Positions 18,833 through 28,176 of a stretch of 64,000 nt of DNA are shown here, one piece after another. The stretch is from Chelativorans salis (GTDB lineage: Bacteria; Pseudomonadota; Alphaproteobacteria; Rhizobiales; Rhizobiaceae). The stretch covers positions 42,236-106,235 of the forward strand of contig NZ_JAOCZP010000015.1 of NCBI RefSeq assembly GCF_025336525.1, given 5' to 3'. The stretch's first letter is position 1. Each line of letters begins with the position of its first letter. Position numbers and translations under genes: made by a program. Under the pieces are notes generated by a model. The model saw only the letters and a list, made by a program, of their open reading frames with translations. It searched no databases and was not told the origin of the DNA.

Positions 18833-19150
18833 ATGTTCAATCGTATCGTGATCGTGCTGGTATTTGTGCCGCTGGCGATCATCCTCATCGCTCTCGCCGT
18901 GGCCAACCGCGCAAGCACCGCCTTCACGGTCGATCCCTTCAACCCCGGCAATCCTGGCCTGACGGTGGAAATGCCGCTGTTCGTCTATCTCTTTGCCGCG
19001 CTCCTTCTCGGCATGTTCATCGGCAGCATTGCCACATGGTTCCGCCAGGGCCGCTATCGCCGCATAGCCCGAGAGCGGACGCAAGAGGTCGAGCAGTTGC
19101 GCACGGCCGAGCACCAGAAAAGCTCCGCCCTTGCCCCCACGGACGTCTGA
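18833..19150 (+). CDS. LapA domain (DUF1049) membrane protein
   Basis: A 105-residue protein with two predicted membrane helices (about residues 3-22 and 49-68: LFVYLFAALLLGMFIGSIATW) and a charged C-terminal helix (GRYRRIARERTQEVEQLRTAE). This is the lipopolysaccharide assembly protein A (YciS-like) layout; function in rhizobia is not established. It follows ihfB after 44 bases, the usual order in the group. Confidence 0.88.
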   Translation: MFNRIVIVLVFVPLAIILIALAVANRASTAFTVDPFNPGNPGLTVEMPLFVYLFAALLLGMFIGSIATWFRQGRYRRIARERTQEVEQLRTAEHQKSSALAPTDV

Positions 19151-19158
19151 TACCTTTC

Positions 19159-20118
19159 ATGCTCACAATCTCCGCCGCCGACGTCGATAAAAGCCTCACC
19201 TATGAAGGTCTCGTGGAAACGCTACGCGAAGCCTTCCGCGCCGGCGCCGTGCAGCCGGTTCGCCACCATCATACCATCGAGCGCCCCCGAGGCAGCGACA
19301 GCACGCTGCTCCTCATGCCCGCCTGGAGCGATTTCGCTGCCGAGGAAGGCGACGGCCATATCGGCGTTAAGATCGCCGCCGTCTCGCCGGACAACAACGC
19401 CATCGGCAAACCCGCCGTCATGGGCGTCTATCTGCTGATGGACGGGAAGACGGGCGAGCCGCAGGCCCTTATAGACGGCCAGCGCCTCACTCTGTGGCGC
19501 ACCGCCTGCGCCTCCGCCCTCGCCACCTCCTATCTCGCCCGCCCCGATGCCGAGCGCCTTCTCGTTGTCGGCGCCGGCGCGCTCGCCTCACACCTCGCCC
19601 GCGCCCATGCAAGCCAGCGGTCCATCCGCGAGGTGAGGATCTGGAACCGCACCCCCGCAAACGCCGAGAAGGTGGCCGAGACGCTGCGCGCCGAGGGAAT
19701 GGACGCAAACGTTGTCGATGACCTCGACGTGGCCGTCGGCTGGGCGCACATCGTCACCTGCGCCACGCTCTCCACCGTGCCGCTGGTTCGCGGTGCCGTG
19801 CTTTCGCCCGGCACACATGTTGATCTCGTCGGCGCCTTCTCGCCCACTATGCGCGAAAGCGACGACGAGGCGCTTTACCGCGCCTCCGTTTATGTTGACA
19901 CGCACGCCGGCGCTACCAAGGAAGCCGGCGACATCGTCCAGGGCATCAAGTCCGGCGCGCTGGCGCCCGCCGACATCAAAGCCGACCTCTTCGAGCTGAC
20001 GCGCGGTGAAAAACCCGGCCGACAAAGCGACGACGAAATCACTCTCTTCAAGTCCGTCGGCGCCGCCATCGAGGACTTCGCCGCCGGCATCGCCGTCTAC
20101 CGCGCCTTCAAGAGCTGA
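19159..20118 (+). CDS. Ornithine cyclodeaminase/mu-crystallin family protein
   Basis: A 319-residue NAD(P)-binding protein of the ornithine cyclodeaminase family. The Rossmann motif VVGAGALASHLARAHA, WRTACASALATSYLARPDA and VRIWNRTPANAEKVAE are visible. Members include ornithine cyclodeaminase, alanine dehydrogenase and delta1-pyrroline-2-carboxylate reductase, and sequence alone does not separate them. The start at 19159 (MLTISAADVDK) is 8 bases after the lapA-like gene. Confidence 0.88.
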   Translation: MLTISAADVDKSLTYEGLVETLREAFRAGAVQPVRHHHTIERPRGSDSTLLLMPAWSDFAAEEGDGHIGVKIAAVSPDNNAIGKPAVMGVYLLMDGKTGEPQALIDGQRLTLWRTACASALATSYLARPDAERLLVVGAGALASHLARAHASQRSIREVRIWNRTPANAEKVAETLRAEGMDANVVDDLDVAVGWAHIVTCATLSTVPLVRGAVLSPGTHVDLVGAFSPTMRESDDEALYRASVYVDTHAGATKEAGDIVQGIKSGALAPADIKADLFELTRGEKPGRQSDDEITLFKSVGAAIEDFAAGIAVYRAFKS

Positions 20119-20121
20119 CGC

Positions 20122-20211
20122 CCCTCCTCCTCGAAGGGAGGGTGGACGGCCGCTCCCAGGCGAATGGCGGGTGGGGTCGTCGTGGCAATGCCACGTCTGC
20201 CGACCACCCGC
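20122..20211. repeat. Intergenic palindromic element
   Basis: Two hairpins. CCCTCC/GGAGGG (20122-20127 with 20137-20142) is followed by a larger nested palindrome: GCGGGTGG (20167-20174) pairs with CCACCCGC (20204-20211), and inside it CGTGGCA (20181-20187) pairs with TGCCACG (20189-20195). This fits the mosaic palindromic repeats of Rhizobiales. It overlaps the open frame upstream of the next gene, which argues against upstream start codons for that gene. Confidence 0.7.
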
Positions 20212-20280
20212 TTATTGCGCCCCCCGAACCGCTATGGCAGAAGCGGCGCAGGCTTAATCCCTCAAGCTCCGGAGCCCTTG

Positions 20281-21282
20281 TTGAAGCCGTCGCGGGACAA
20301 GAACCGTCACCACCGCCAGCGCACCGAAAGCCGCGACAGGCAGCCCTCTGCCGTCGCGCGCACGCCCGGTCGCCGCGCCGGCCCGCTCCCCGACGAGCGC
20401 CTTCCGCTCATCCTGGAGGTGACGCCCGACGAGAACTACACGCTCCTCGATTCAGGCGCCGGCCGTAAGCTGGAGCAATATGGGCCCTACCGCATCGTCC
20501 GCCCCGAGGGGCAGGCGTTCTGGCAGCCGGCCTGGGATGAGGCAGAGTGGGAAAAGGCCGATGCCGTCTTCACCGGCGATGTGGACGAAGAGGGCATAGG
20601 CCGCTGGCGCTTTCCGAAAACGCCACTCGGCGAAACCTGGCCCATGCGCCATGACGGCATCGCCTATCTCGGCCGCTTCACCTCCTTCCGCCATGTCGGC
20701 GTGTTCCCGGAGCAGGCCTCTCACTGGTCACACATGGCAGGGCTCATCGAGGAGGCGCGCCGCCCGGTCAAGGTGCTCAACCTCTTCGGCTACACCGGCC
20801 TTGCCTCGCTGGTCGCCGCCCGCGCCGGCGCCCAAGTCACCCATGTCGATGCCTCAAAGAAGGCCATCGGCTGGGCGCGCGAGAACCAGGAGATGGCGGG
20901 GCTTTCCGATCGCCCGATCCGCTGGATCTGCGAGGACGCGATGAAGTTCGCCGAGCGCGAGGCACGCCGCGGAAATGCGTACGACATAGTACTTCTCGAC
21001 CCACCCGCCTATGGCCGTGGTCCCAAGGGGGAGGTCTGGCAGCTTTTCGAGCATCTGCCGGGCCTGGTGGAGACCTGCCGTGCGATCCTTTCGCAAAAGC
21101 CGCTTGCCGTGGTGCTCACGGCCTATTCCATCCGCGCCTCCTTCTTCGCCATCCACACATTGATGCGCGATTCCTTCGCCGGCATGGGCGGCCGTGTCGA
21201 ATCGGGCGAACTGGTCATCCGCGAGAAATCGGCCGGCCGCGCGCTCTCCACCTCGCTCTTCTCGCGCTGGGTGGCCCGATGA
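20281..21282 (+). CDS. Class I SAM-dependent rRNA methyltransferase (RlmI/RlmK-like)
   Basis: A 333-residue enzyme of the 23S rRNA cytosine-5/guanine-7 methyltransferase group. EVTPDENYTLLDSGAGRKLEQYGPYRIVRPE forms an N-terminal RNA-binding part. The catalytic domain contains VLNLFGYTGLASLVAARAGAQVTHVDASKKAIGWARENQ and the target motif LLDPPAYGRGP. The start is uncertain: TTG 20281 is chosen because GGAG is 6 bases upstream and because frames starting at 20164 or 20188 run through a palindromic repeat. It overlaps the next methyltransferase gene (ATGA). Confidence 0.85.
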   Translation: MKPSRDKNRHHRQRTESRDRQPSAVARTPGRRAGPLPDERLPLILEVTPDENYTLLDSGAGRKLEQYGPYRIVRPEGQAFWQPAWDEAEWEKADAVFTGDVDEEGIGRWRFPKTPLGETWPMRHDGIAYLGRFTSFRHVGVFPEQASHWSHMAGLIEEARRPVKVLNLFGYTGLASLVAARAGAQVTHVDASKKAIGWARENQEMAGLSDRPIRWICEDAMKFAEREARRGNAYDIVLLDPPAYGRGPKGEVWQLFEHLPGLVETCRAILSQKPLAVVLTAYSIRASFFAIHTLMRDSFAGMGGRVESGELVIREKSAGRALSTSLFSRWVAR

Positions 21283-22133
21283 CCGACAGGCAGAGCCGCG
21301 CTCCGGGCCAGGTAAAGGAGGTCACGAGCCTCTCAAATCCGCTGGTCAAGGACATCAAGGCGCTGGCCATGAAGAAGTACCGCGACCGCGAGCATGCCTT
21401 CATGGCCGAAGGCCTGAAGCTTGTCCTCGACGCGCTCGACGCCGGATGGACCATCCGCACCCTCGTCTACGCCAAGGCTGGCCGCGGCAACGCCGCCGTG
21501 GAAAAGGCGGCCGCCCGCACCGTGGCCGCCGGCGGCCTTGTGCTGGAGGTCTCGGAAAAGGTGCTTGCCGCCATCACCCGCCGCGACAACCCGCAGATGG
21601 TTGTCGGCGTCTTTCAGCAGCGCTACCGCCCGCTCGCCGACATCCGCCCGGCCGAGGGCGACGTCTGGGTAGCGCTCGACCGTGTGCGCGACCCGGGCAA
21701 TCTCGGCACCATCGTCCGCACCGTCGACGCCGTGGGTGCGGCGGGCGTCATCCTCGTCGGCGAATGCACCGACCCCTTCTCGCTCGAGACCGTCCGTGCC
21801 ACCATGGGCTCGCTCTTCTCCGTGCCGCTTTCCCGTGCCGATGAGGATGCCTTCCTCGTCTGGCGCAAGTCCTTCCCCGGTCTCGCAATCGGCACCCATC
21901 TCAAGGGCTCCGTCGACTACCGCACCCTCGATTACACCACCGGCCCGGTTCTGCTTCTCATGGGCAACGAGCAGCAGGGCCTGCCGGGCCGGCTGGCGGA
22001 GACCTGCGACCGGCTCGTGCGCATCCCCCAGGCCGGCCGCGCCGACTCGCTCAATCTCGCCGTTGCCACCGGCGTCATGCTCTACGAGATCCGCCGCGCC
22101 GCCCTCCCGGCCACGCCGGAGGCCGCCCCATGA
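21279..22133 (+). CDS. TrmH family RNA methyltransferase (SpoU class)
   Basis: A 284-residue SPOUT enzyme that 2'-O-methylates rRNA or tRNA. The substrate-binding N-terminal domain (VKEVTSLSNPLVKDIKALAMKKYRDREHAFMAEG) leads to motif 1 LDRVRDPGNLGTIVRT, motif 2 LLMGNEQQGLP and motif 3 VRIPQAGRADSLNLAVATGVMLYE, which form the SAM-binding knot. The exact target (for example G2251 of 23S rRNA or a tRNA) is not determined. It overlaps both neighbours by 4 bases, forming an operon with the preceding methyltransferase and lspA. Confidence 0.92.
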   Translation: MTDRQSRAPGQVKEVTSLSNPLVKDIKALAMKKYRDREHAFMAEGLKLVLDALDAGWTIRTLVYAKAGRGNAAVEKAAARTVAAGGLVLEVSEKVLAAITRRDNPQMVVGVFQQRYRPLADIRPAEGDVWVALDRVRDPGNLGTIVRTVDAVGAAGVILVGECTDPFSLETVRATMGSLFSVPLSRADEDAFLVWRKSFPGLAIGTHLKGSVDYRTLDYTTGPVLLLMGNEQQGLPGRLAETCDRLVRIPQAGRADSLNLAVATGVMLYEIRRAALPATPEAAP

Positions 22134-22612
22134 AGCAGCGCCAGATCGCTCTCTACGGCGCCATCCTGCTCGTCGCCATCGTGCTGGACCAGGCGATCAA
22201 GATACTGGTCGAGGCGCGCCTGCAGCTGCACGAAAGGCTGGATGTCCTGCCCTTCCTGGCCTTTCTGCATTCGCGCAACACGGGTGTCGCCTTCTCCATG
22301 TTCTCCAGTGTCGACAGCCTCTGGCTCAGCTTGGCCGTGCTTGGCGTCATCGTCTTCATCGTCGTGCTGGCCGTTCGCACCGAGGCGACACAGATGTTTG
22401 CCCGCCTCGGCTTCGCTCTCATCATCGGCGGCGCCGTGGGAAACCTCATCGACCGGGCGGTGCGCGGCTATGTCGTCGACTACGTCTATTTCCACACTCC
22501 CGTCTGGTCCTTCGCCATCTTCAACCTGGCGGACGCCTTCATCACCATCGGTGCCGGCCTCGTCATCCTCGAAGAGGTGCTCGCTTGGCGCCGCGGCAGG
22601 AAGGCTGGCTGA
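22130..22612 (+). CDS. lspA: Signal peptidase II (prolipoprotein signal peptidase)
   Basis: LspA cleaves the signal peptide of diacylated prolipoproteins in the inner membrane. The 160 residues include four membrane helices and both catalytic aspartates, Asp108 in GNLIDR and Asp135 in FNLADAFI. The conserved HSRNTGVAFSMF is also present. Its ATG overlaps the stop of the TrmH gene. The next lipoprotein step, Lnt, appears at 49191 in a degenerate form. Confidence 0.97.
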   Translation: MKQRQIALYGAILLVAIVLDQAIKILVEARLQLHERLDVLPFLAFLHSRNTGVAFSMFSSVDSLWLSLAVLGVIVFIVVLAVRTEATQMFARLGFALIIGGAVGNLIDRAVRGYVVDYVYFHTPVWSFAIFNLADAFITIGAGLVILEEVLAWRRGRKAG

Positions 22613-22700
22613 TTTCCTACCGCGACGGGGGAGCGGAGTTCGCCGTTGACCTCCCGTCCGTCCCGCCGCACAGTTCAATCAGCACGCCCGGAGGAGCCCC

Positions 22701-23690
22701 ATGACCGACCGTTTCGAGGCCGTTCTCATCACCCGTGACGAGGAGAAGAACCAATCGGCGGCCTTCGTCGAGATGACCGAGGACGAGCTGATGGAAGGCG
22801 ATGTCACCGTTGCCGTCGAGGCCACCACGGTGAACTACAAGGACGGCCTCGCCATCACCGGCAAAGCCCCCGTCGTGCGCCGCTTCCCCATGATCCCCGG
22901 CATCGATTTCGCGGGCACAGTCACCCGCTCCACCCATGCTGATTGGAAGGAAGGCGACAAGGTCATCCTCAATGGCTGGGGTGTCGGCGAGACCCACTAC
23001 GGCGCCTACGCCGCCAAGGCCCGCGTCAGCGGTGACTGGCTGGTGCCGCTGCCCGAGGGCATGAGCCCCCTCCAGGCCATGGCCGTCGGCACGGCCGGCT
23101 ACACCGCCATGCTCTGCGTCATGGCGCTGGAACGTCACGGCATCACCCCCGACCGCGGCTCGGTGATCGTTACAGGCGCTGCCGGCGGCGTCGGCTCGGT
23201 CGCCATCGCGCTGCTTGCCGGTCTCGGATACGAGGTTGCCGCCTCCACCGGCCGCCCGTCGGAGGAAGCCTATCTGAAGGATCTCGGCGCCAGTGAGATC
23301 ATCCCCCGTGAGGAGCTTTCCGGCCCCGCCCGTCCTGTCGGCAAAGAGCGCTGGGCTGGCGGCATCGACGCCGTCGGCAGCCACACACTGGCCAACGTCT
23401 TGTCCATGACCTGCTACGGCGGCGCGGTCGCTGCCTGCGGTCTGGCGCAGGGCATGGACCTGCCGGCAAGCGTGGCTCCTTTCATCCTGCGCGGCGTGTC
23501 CCTCCTCGGCATCGATTCGGTCATGGCGCCGAAGGCGTTGCGGCTGGAGGCCTGGCGCCGCATCGCCGGGGAGCTCGACCACGCCAAGCTTGCCGCGCTC
23601 TCCAGCACGATCGTTTTCCGCGACGTCTTGGATGCGGCCGAAAATATCGTCGCCGGCCGAGTGCGCGGCCGGCTGGTGGTGGAGATGTAA
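22701..23690 (+). CDS. acuI: Acrylyl-CoA reductase (AcuI/YhdH-like MDR)
   Basis: A 329-residue zinc-free medium-chain reductase. AcuI reduces acryloyl-CoA to propionyl-CoA with NADPH, handling a toxic intermediate of 3-hydroxypropionate or DMSP breakdown. Visible blocks are [66 protein letters not shown] and [11 protein letters not shown]. The ribosome-binding site GGAGGAG stands before ATG 22701. It is not obviously linked in function to lspA upstream. Confidence 0.88.
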   Translation: MTDRFEAVLITRDEEKNQSAAFVEMTEDELMEGDVTVAVEATTVNYKDGLAITGKAPVVRRFPMIPGIDFAGTVTRSTHADWKEGDKVILNGWGVGETHYGAYAAKARVSGDWLVPLPEGMSPLQAMAVGTAGYTAMLCVMALERHGITPDRGSVIVTGAAGGVGSVAIALLAGLGYEVAASTGRPSEEAYLKDLGASEIIPREELSGPARPVGKERWAGGIDAVGSHTLANVLSMTCYGGAVAACGLAQGMDLPASVAPFILRGVSLLGIDSVMAPKALRLEAWRRIAGELDHAKLAALSSTIVFRDVLDAAENIVAGRVRGRLVVEM

Positions 23691-23774
23691 ACGTCCTGGA
23701 GATGTAAACAAAGCCCTGCGGTAATCACTAAGACTTGAGCGGCCGGCCAAAATCTTCCGTAAGTCCCGCTATGT

Positions 23775-26015
23775 ATGGTCGGTCCCATGATGATGGCGGG
23801 CATCCGGCGGATATTTGCACGATTGTGGCGCGGCGGCAGCACGCGTCGCGCCGACAGCGGCGCTCTTTTGTGGTTCGGCCTGGCGGCGCTGCTCGTCTGC
23901 TTCCTGGCTTATCTCACCGGCGCTGCCGCCCTTGTGGTCCTTGCGCTCGCCCTTCTTGGGCTGGCGGGGTGTGCGCTGGCGCTGCAGCCTCCCACCGAGC
24001 CCGCAGCCGATCCGCAGGCGGATGCGCAGAAGACGGACAGCGCAGCGGAGATGGAGGCGCTCGCCGACCGCATGTGGGAGATGCAGGAAAGCGAGCAGCG
24101 TCTCCATGGTCTTCTCGAAGCGCTGGGCGACCTCGTCGTGCACCGCGACCGCAATGGCCGCATTCTCTATGCCAACCACGTATTCGCCGAGCTCATGGAG
24201 GCTGAGCCGTCGGCGCTGAGAGGCAAGACGCTGCCCGAACTCGGCGTCGATATCGGCCTGGTGCCCGATGCCGCTTTCTCCGACGGTGAAAGCCTGAGCT
24301 CGACCGACGTTCCCATTCACGCCAAGGGCGGCCTGCGCTGGTTCTCGTGGACCGAGCTTTCGCTGCGCGACCGGGACAGCGACACCATCTCCCACTGGGC
24401 GATCGCCCGCGACATAACCGCCCGCAAGCGCACCGAGGGCGCGCTGGTCAACGCCCGCGAGCGCGCCGAGCAGGCAAGCGTTGCCAAGTCGCGCTTTCTG
24501 GCCACCGTCAGCCATGAGATCCGAACGCCGATGAACGGCATAATGGGCATGGCCACCCTGCTTACCGATACGCGCCTTTCGCCCGAGCAGCGCACCTATC
24601 TCAGCGCCATCTCCACCTCCGCCAGCGCGCTCCTGGCGCTCATCGAGGACCTGCTCGACTATTCCAAGATCGAGGCCGGCCGGCTGGAGCTGGAGCCGCA
24701 GCGCGTGAACGTGCGCGAGCTGGTGGAGAATATCGTCGAGCTCATGGCTTCGCGCGCCTTCGAAAAGAACATCGGCCTTGGCTGCCACATCGCCCCGGAG
24801 GTGCCGGAGACCATCACTGCCGATCCCGGCCGCCTGCGTCAGATCCTGCTCAACTTGCTGGGCAACGCCGTCAAATTCACCGAAGAGGGCGGTGTGCTCG
24901 TCACCGTGACAACCGCCACGCACGACGAGAAGCCGGTGCTCACCTTCAAGGTAGATGATACCGGGCCGGGCCTCGACGAAGCGGCCATCGAGCGCATCTT
25001 TCACGAGTTTGAGCAAGCCGACAGCGGTCCGACCCGTCGCCACGGCGGCGCCGGGCTGGGCCTTGCCATCACCAGCCGTCTGGTCGAGGTGATGGATGGC
25101 AGCATCGCCGTCGAGAGCGCGCCAGGCGAGGGGGCGGCCTTCACCGTCGCCCTGCCCCTCCTCGAGGATGCTGACGAGCCTGCCGGCGCCACCCTCGCCC
25201 TCAAGAGCTGGAACATCGCCATCATCACGCCGCACGCGGTGGAGGGCGAGGCACTTGCGATGACCGTGCGCGCCTATGGCGGCAAGGTACGCGTCTTCGA
25301 CGGCGAAAAGAGCGCTGCGGCGCTCCTGCGCCGGCGTCAGGCCAGCTTCGACGCGGTTCTCGTCGACGCCTCGCTGGAGAGCCGAAATGTCGATCTGCTC
25401 GCCAGGCTGCGCCGTCGGGGCCTCCACGCCGAGCAGGCCCTGACGCTCATCGCGCCCACTGATCGTGGCCGGCTCTCCGCCTTCCGCGCCAATGGCTACG
25501 GTGTTTTCCTCGCCCGCCCAGTGCGCGGACGTACCGTCCTTCGACTGCTCTTGAACGGCCGCCCGAGCACTGCGGAAAACTCCGCGGCGGAACCCGACGC
25601 CCCCGGCCGTGGCCCACCGCCGCGCACTGGTGCGGCGCTCCAAGTTCTGGTGGCCGAGGATAACGAGATCAACGCCATGCTTGCGCGTGCCACGCTCACC
25701 CGCGCCGGCCACAGCGTCACGCTCGTTTCAAACGGCCGCGCCGCGGTCGACGCCCTCACCCATCCCGCCCGAGAGTACGACATCGTGCTCATGGACCTGC
25801 ATATGCCAGTTCTGGGCGGTCTCGACGCCATCTCCGACATCCGCCGCTACGAAGAAGAAACGGGCCTTCCCCCGATACCCATCCTCGTGCTTTCAGCCGA
25901 CAGCCAGGAAAAGACGCGCCATCGTGTTCTGGCCCATGGCGCCAGCGGTTTCGTCACGAAACCTCTCGACCCCGACAAGCTGCTCGCGGAGCTGGAGACG
26001 CATGCGGCAGCGTGA
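23775..26015 (+). CDS. PAS hybrid sensor histidine kinase/response regulator
   Basis: A 746-residue membrane kinase. Two N-terminal membrane helices (about residues 30-68) with a very short loop are followed by a coiled segment, a PAS domain (about 110-225), HisKA with His247 in [13 protein letters not shown], and the ATPase domain ([41 protein letters not shown]). A degenerate receiver-like module (about 478-595) lacks a clear acidic pocket. A complete receiver follows with Asp674 in [12 protein letters not shown] and lysine in FVTKPLDP. No cognate regulator or output gene adjoins; signal unknown. Confidence 0.9.
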   Translation: MVGPMMMAGIRRIFARLWRGGSTRRADSGALLWFGLAALLVCFLAYLTGAAALVVLALALLGLAGCALALQPPTEPAADPQADAQKTDSAAEMEALADRMWEMQESEQRLHGLLEALGDLVVHRDRNGRILYANHVFAELMEAEPSALRGKTLPELGVDIGLVPDAAFSDGESLSSTDVPIHAKGGLRWFSWTELSLRDRDSDTISHWAIARDITARKRTEGALVNARERAEQASVAKSRFLATVSHEIRTPMNGIMGMATLLTDTRLSPEQRTYLSAISTSASALLALIEDLLDYSKIEAGRLELEPQRVNVRELVENIVELMASRAFEKNIGLGCHIAPEVPETITADPGRLRQILLNLLGNAVKFTEEGGVLVTVTTATHDEKPVLTFKVDDTGPGLDEAAIERIFHEFEQADSGPTRRHGGAGLGLAITSRLVEVMDGSIAVESAPGEGAAFTVALPLLEDADEPAGATLALKSWNIAIITPHAVEGEALAMTVRAYGGKVRVFDGEKSAAALLRRRQASFDAVLVDASLESRNVDLLARLRRRGLHAEQALTLIAPTDRGRLSAFRANGYGVFLARPVRGRTVLRLLLNGRPSTAENSAAEPDAPGRGPPPRTGAALQVLVAEDNEINAMLARATLTRAGHSVTLVSNGRAAVDALTHPAREYDIVLMDLHMPVLGGLDAISDIRRYEEETGLPPIPILVLSADSQEKTRHRVLAHGASGFVTKPLDPDKLLAELETHAAA

Positions 26016-26055
26016 TCTGCCCGTCCACCCGGGCGATTGTAAGCCGGCCACTTTC

Positions 26056-26073
26056 CTGTCATCGTCCTGTCGC
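26056..26073 (+). promoter_or_regulatory. PHO box (PhoB-binding site) upstream of olsB
   Basis: CTGTCAT (26056-26062), a 4-base CGTC spacer and CTGTCGC (26067-26073) form the tandem half-site arrangement of a rhizobial PHO box. A -10-like CTATGT follows at 26083-26088, at the distance expected for PhoB-activated promoters that lack a -35. Ornithine-lipid synthesis is phosphate-starvation induced in Sinorhizobium, which fits. Confidence 0.75.
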
Positions 26074-26117
26074 AGCTTGCTTCTATGTCCGCTTCAACGA
26101 GACGTGGAGGAGAATCA

Positions 26118-27002
26118 GTGGTGCGGGGCTTGATACTGAAACCGACCGCCTCTCCCGAAGGTGCCGAAAAGCTGGCGCTTCTCGAAGATCTCGCCGCCCG
26201 AATGGCCGCGGACGCCGTTCTCGGCCGGATCGGCCCGCTCGAAGTGCGGTTGGCGCAGGACCCTGACGAGATCGCCGCCGCCCAATCCATTCGTTTCCGC
26301 GTCTTCTACCAAGAAATGGGCGCAAAGCCGGGTTCGCTGGAAGAGCGCGACGCCGACCGCTTCGACGCCATCTGCGATCACCTGCTGGTGGTCGATACCT
26401 CCCTTCCCGGCGCGGGATGCGACCGCATCGTCGGCACCTACCGGCTCCTCACCCAGGAAAACGCGATTGCCGCCGGCGGCTTCTATTCAGAGAGCGAGTT
26501 CGATCTGAAGACCCTCGTCGCCCGCCATCCGAAACGTCGTTTTCTGGAGCTTGGCCGCTCTTGCGTTTTGCCGGCTTATCGTTCCAAGCGCACCATCGAG
26601 CTCCTGTGGCAGGGCATCTGGGCCTATTGCCGGCAGAGGCGCATCGACGTGATGACCGGCTGTGCCTCCTTCCCCGGCACGATTCCAGCCGCCCATGCCG
26701 AGCCACTCTCTTTCCTCGCCCATTTCTGCCGCGCTGAAGCGCCCTGGCATGTGCGTGCCCGCGCCGGCCGCTATGCTGCCATGGACCTGATGCCGCGCGA
26801 GGCGGTGAATGCCAAGGCTGCTCTTGCCGCCATGCCGCCCCTCATCAAAGGCTATCTCCGCCTCGGCGCCAAATTCGGCGACGGCTGCGTCATCGACCAT
26901 GACTTTTCAACGACAGATGTGCTGGTTGTCCTGCCCATCGAGGCGATCTCGGAGCGCTATATCGCTTACTACGGCGCCGAAGCCGAGCGTTTCGCAGTAT
27001 AG
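26118..27002 (+). CDS. olsB: L-ornithine N-alpha-acyltransferase (OlsB)
   Basis: OlsB transfers a 3-hydroxyacyl group from acyl-ACP to ornithine, giving lyso-ornithine lipid, a phosphorus-free membrane lipid precursor. The GNAT-like protein has VRLAQDPDEIAAAQSIRFRVFYQEMG, DHLLVVD, VGTYRLLTQ, FLELGRSCVLPAYR and GCASFPGT. Translation should begin at GTG 26118, which has GGAGGAG 5 bases upstream. The ATG at 26085 lies inside the predicted -10 of a PHO promoter. The length is then 294 residues. The OlsA step is not in this window. Confidence 0.93.
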   Translation: MVRGLILKPTASPEGAEKLALLEDLAARMAADAVLGRIGPLEVRLAQDPDEIAAAQSIRFRVFYQEMGAKPGSLEERDADRFDAICDHLLVVDTSLPGAGCDRIVGTYRLLTQENAIAAGGFYSESEFDLKTLVARHPKRRFLELGRSCVLPAYRSKRTIELLWQGIWAYCRQRRIDVMTGCASFPGTIPAAHAEPLSFLAHFCRAEAPWHVRARAGRYAAMDLMPREAVNAKAALAAMPPLIKGYLRLGAKFGDGCVIDHDFSTTDVLVVLPIEAISERYIAYYGAEAERFAV

Positions 27003-27015
27003 GCGGCACACCCCG

Positions 27016-28008
27016 CTACAGCGCGTCCACCAGCCGCCCTGCGCCATCGCGGAACGGGTCGACCGTGGGCAGGCCCATGCGCACCTCGATGTCCTCCAAA
27101 CACTTCCGCGCTTCCTCAGCCGAAAGTGCCGCCGTGTTGACCGAAACGCCGATCACCTCAACCGCCGGATTGACGATGCGCGCCACGCCGAGCGCCAGGT
27201 CGCGCAACGCCTCCAGCGAGGGCAGGGCGTAGTGCGGCAGCCCACGCAAATGCGTGCGCGTCGGCTCGTGGCACAGCACCAGCGCATCCGGCTGTCCACC
27301 GTGGATGAGCGCCAGCGTCACGCCCGAAAACGACGGATGGAAGAGACCTCCCTGGCCCTCGATCAGGTCCCAATGGTTGGGATCGTTGTCAGGCGTCAGC
27401 CATTCCACCGCGCCAGCCATGAAATCCGCCACCACCGCGTCCAGCGGCACGCCCGAGCCGGTGATCAGGATGCCGGTCTGTCCCGTGGCGCGGAACGTCG
27501 CCTGCATGCCGCGCGCCAGCATCTCGCGCTCCATGGCGAGCGCGGTGTACATCTTGCCGATGGAGCAGTCCGTGCCGACGGCGAGGCAGCGCTTGCCCGT
27601 ACGCGGCTTGCCGTCGGCAATAGGATAGGCCTGCTGCGGCACGCGCACGTCGAAAAGCTCCGTGCCTGCCTGCCGTGCCGCTTCCACCAGTTCGGGCAGG
27701 TCGCTCAGCCGGTTGTGCAGCCCGGAGGCGATATCCATGCCGGCACGGGTGGCAGCGACCAGCGTTTCGATCCAACTGGGCGCGATGATGCCGCCACGGT
27801 TGGCCGCGCCGACCACGAGTGTTTGCGCACCTGCCGCCCGAGCCTCCTCCAGGCTCATATCGGGTAGGCCGAGATCGGCTTTGCAGCCTTCGAGCCGCAA
27901 CTGCCCGAGGCAGAATTGCGGGCGCCAGTCCTTGATGCCCTGCGCCACCTTGGCCGCCAGTTGGTCCGGCGCATCGCCGAGAAAAAGCAGATAGGGCGTC
28001 TTCAGCAT
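27016..28008 (-). CDS. dgcN: DUF1611 family protein, DgcN-like N-acetyltransferase
   Basis: A 330-residue protein of the DUF1611 family. It has an N-terminal Rossmann-like part (PYLLFLGDAPDQLAAKVAQGI) and a P-loop-like nucleotide motif GTDCSIGKMYTALAMEREM near residue 150, followed by TGQTGILITGSGVPLDAV. Family members named DgcN act on D-amino acids such as D-glutamate together with the epimerase-like DgcA. No dgcA lies beside it here, so the biochemical role is less certain. The start at 28008 follows GGGGAG. It converges with olsB. Confidence 0.8.
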   Translation of the reverse strand: MLKTPYLLFLGDAPDQLAAKVAQGIKDWRPQFCLGQLRLEGCKADLGLPDMSLEEARAAGAQTLVVGAANRGGIIAPSWIETLVAATRAGMDIASGLHNRLSDLPELVEAARQAGTELFDVRVPQQAYPIADGKPRTGKRCLAVGTDCSIGKMYTALAMEREMLARGMQATFRATGQTGILITGSGVPLDAVVADFMAGAVEWLTPDNDPNHWDLIEGQGGLFHPSFSGVTLALIHGGQPDALVLCHEPTRTHLRGLPHYALPSLEALRDLALGVARIVNPAVEVIGVSVNTAALSAEEARKCLEDIEVRMGLPTVDPFRDGAGRLVDAL

Positions 28009-28176
28009 GGCTTCGCTCCCCGAAAAAATGGACAGCAGATAGCTGACGGCAGGGCGTGCGGCTGTCAAGGAAGCCGGTGAGGCCGGTGAAGCTTTTCGTG
28101 ATCACATATGCGAAGGGCGTTGATTGCGCCCGCTTGCACAGGTAACGATGGTTGGGGAACGAAAAGGGGAGCACGG

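Noticed and set aside
23769..25712. 647-codon minus-strand open frame opposite the hybrid kinase
   Set aside because: Shadow of a gene with clear kinase and receiver motifs; no recognisable domain in the antisense reading.
26085..26117. ATG 26085 as the olsB start
   Set aside because: It falls in the -10 of the PHO promoter and has no ribosome-binding site, whereas GTG 26118 has GGAGGAG at 5-base spacing.
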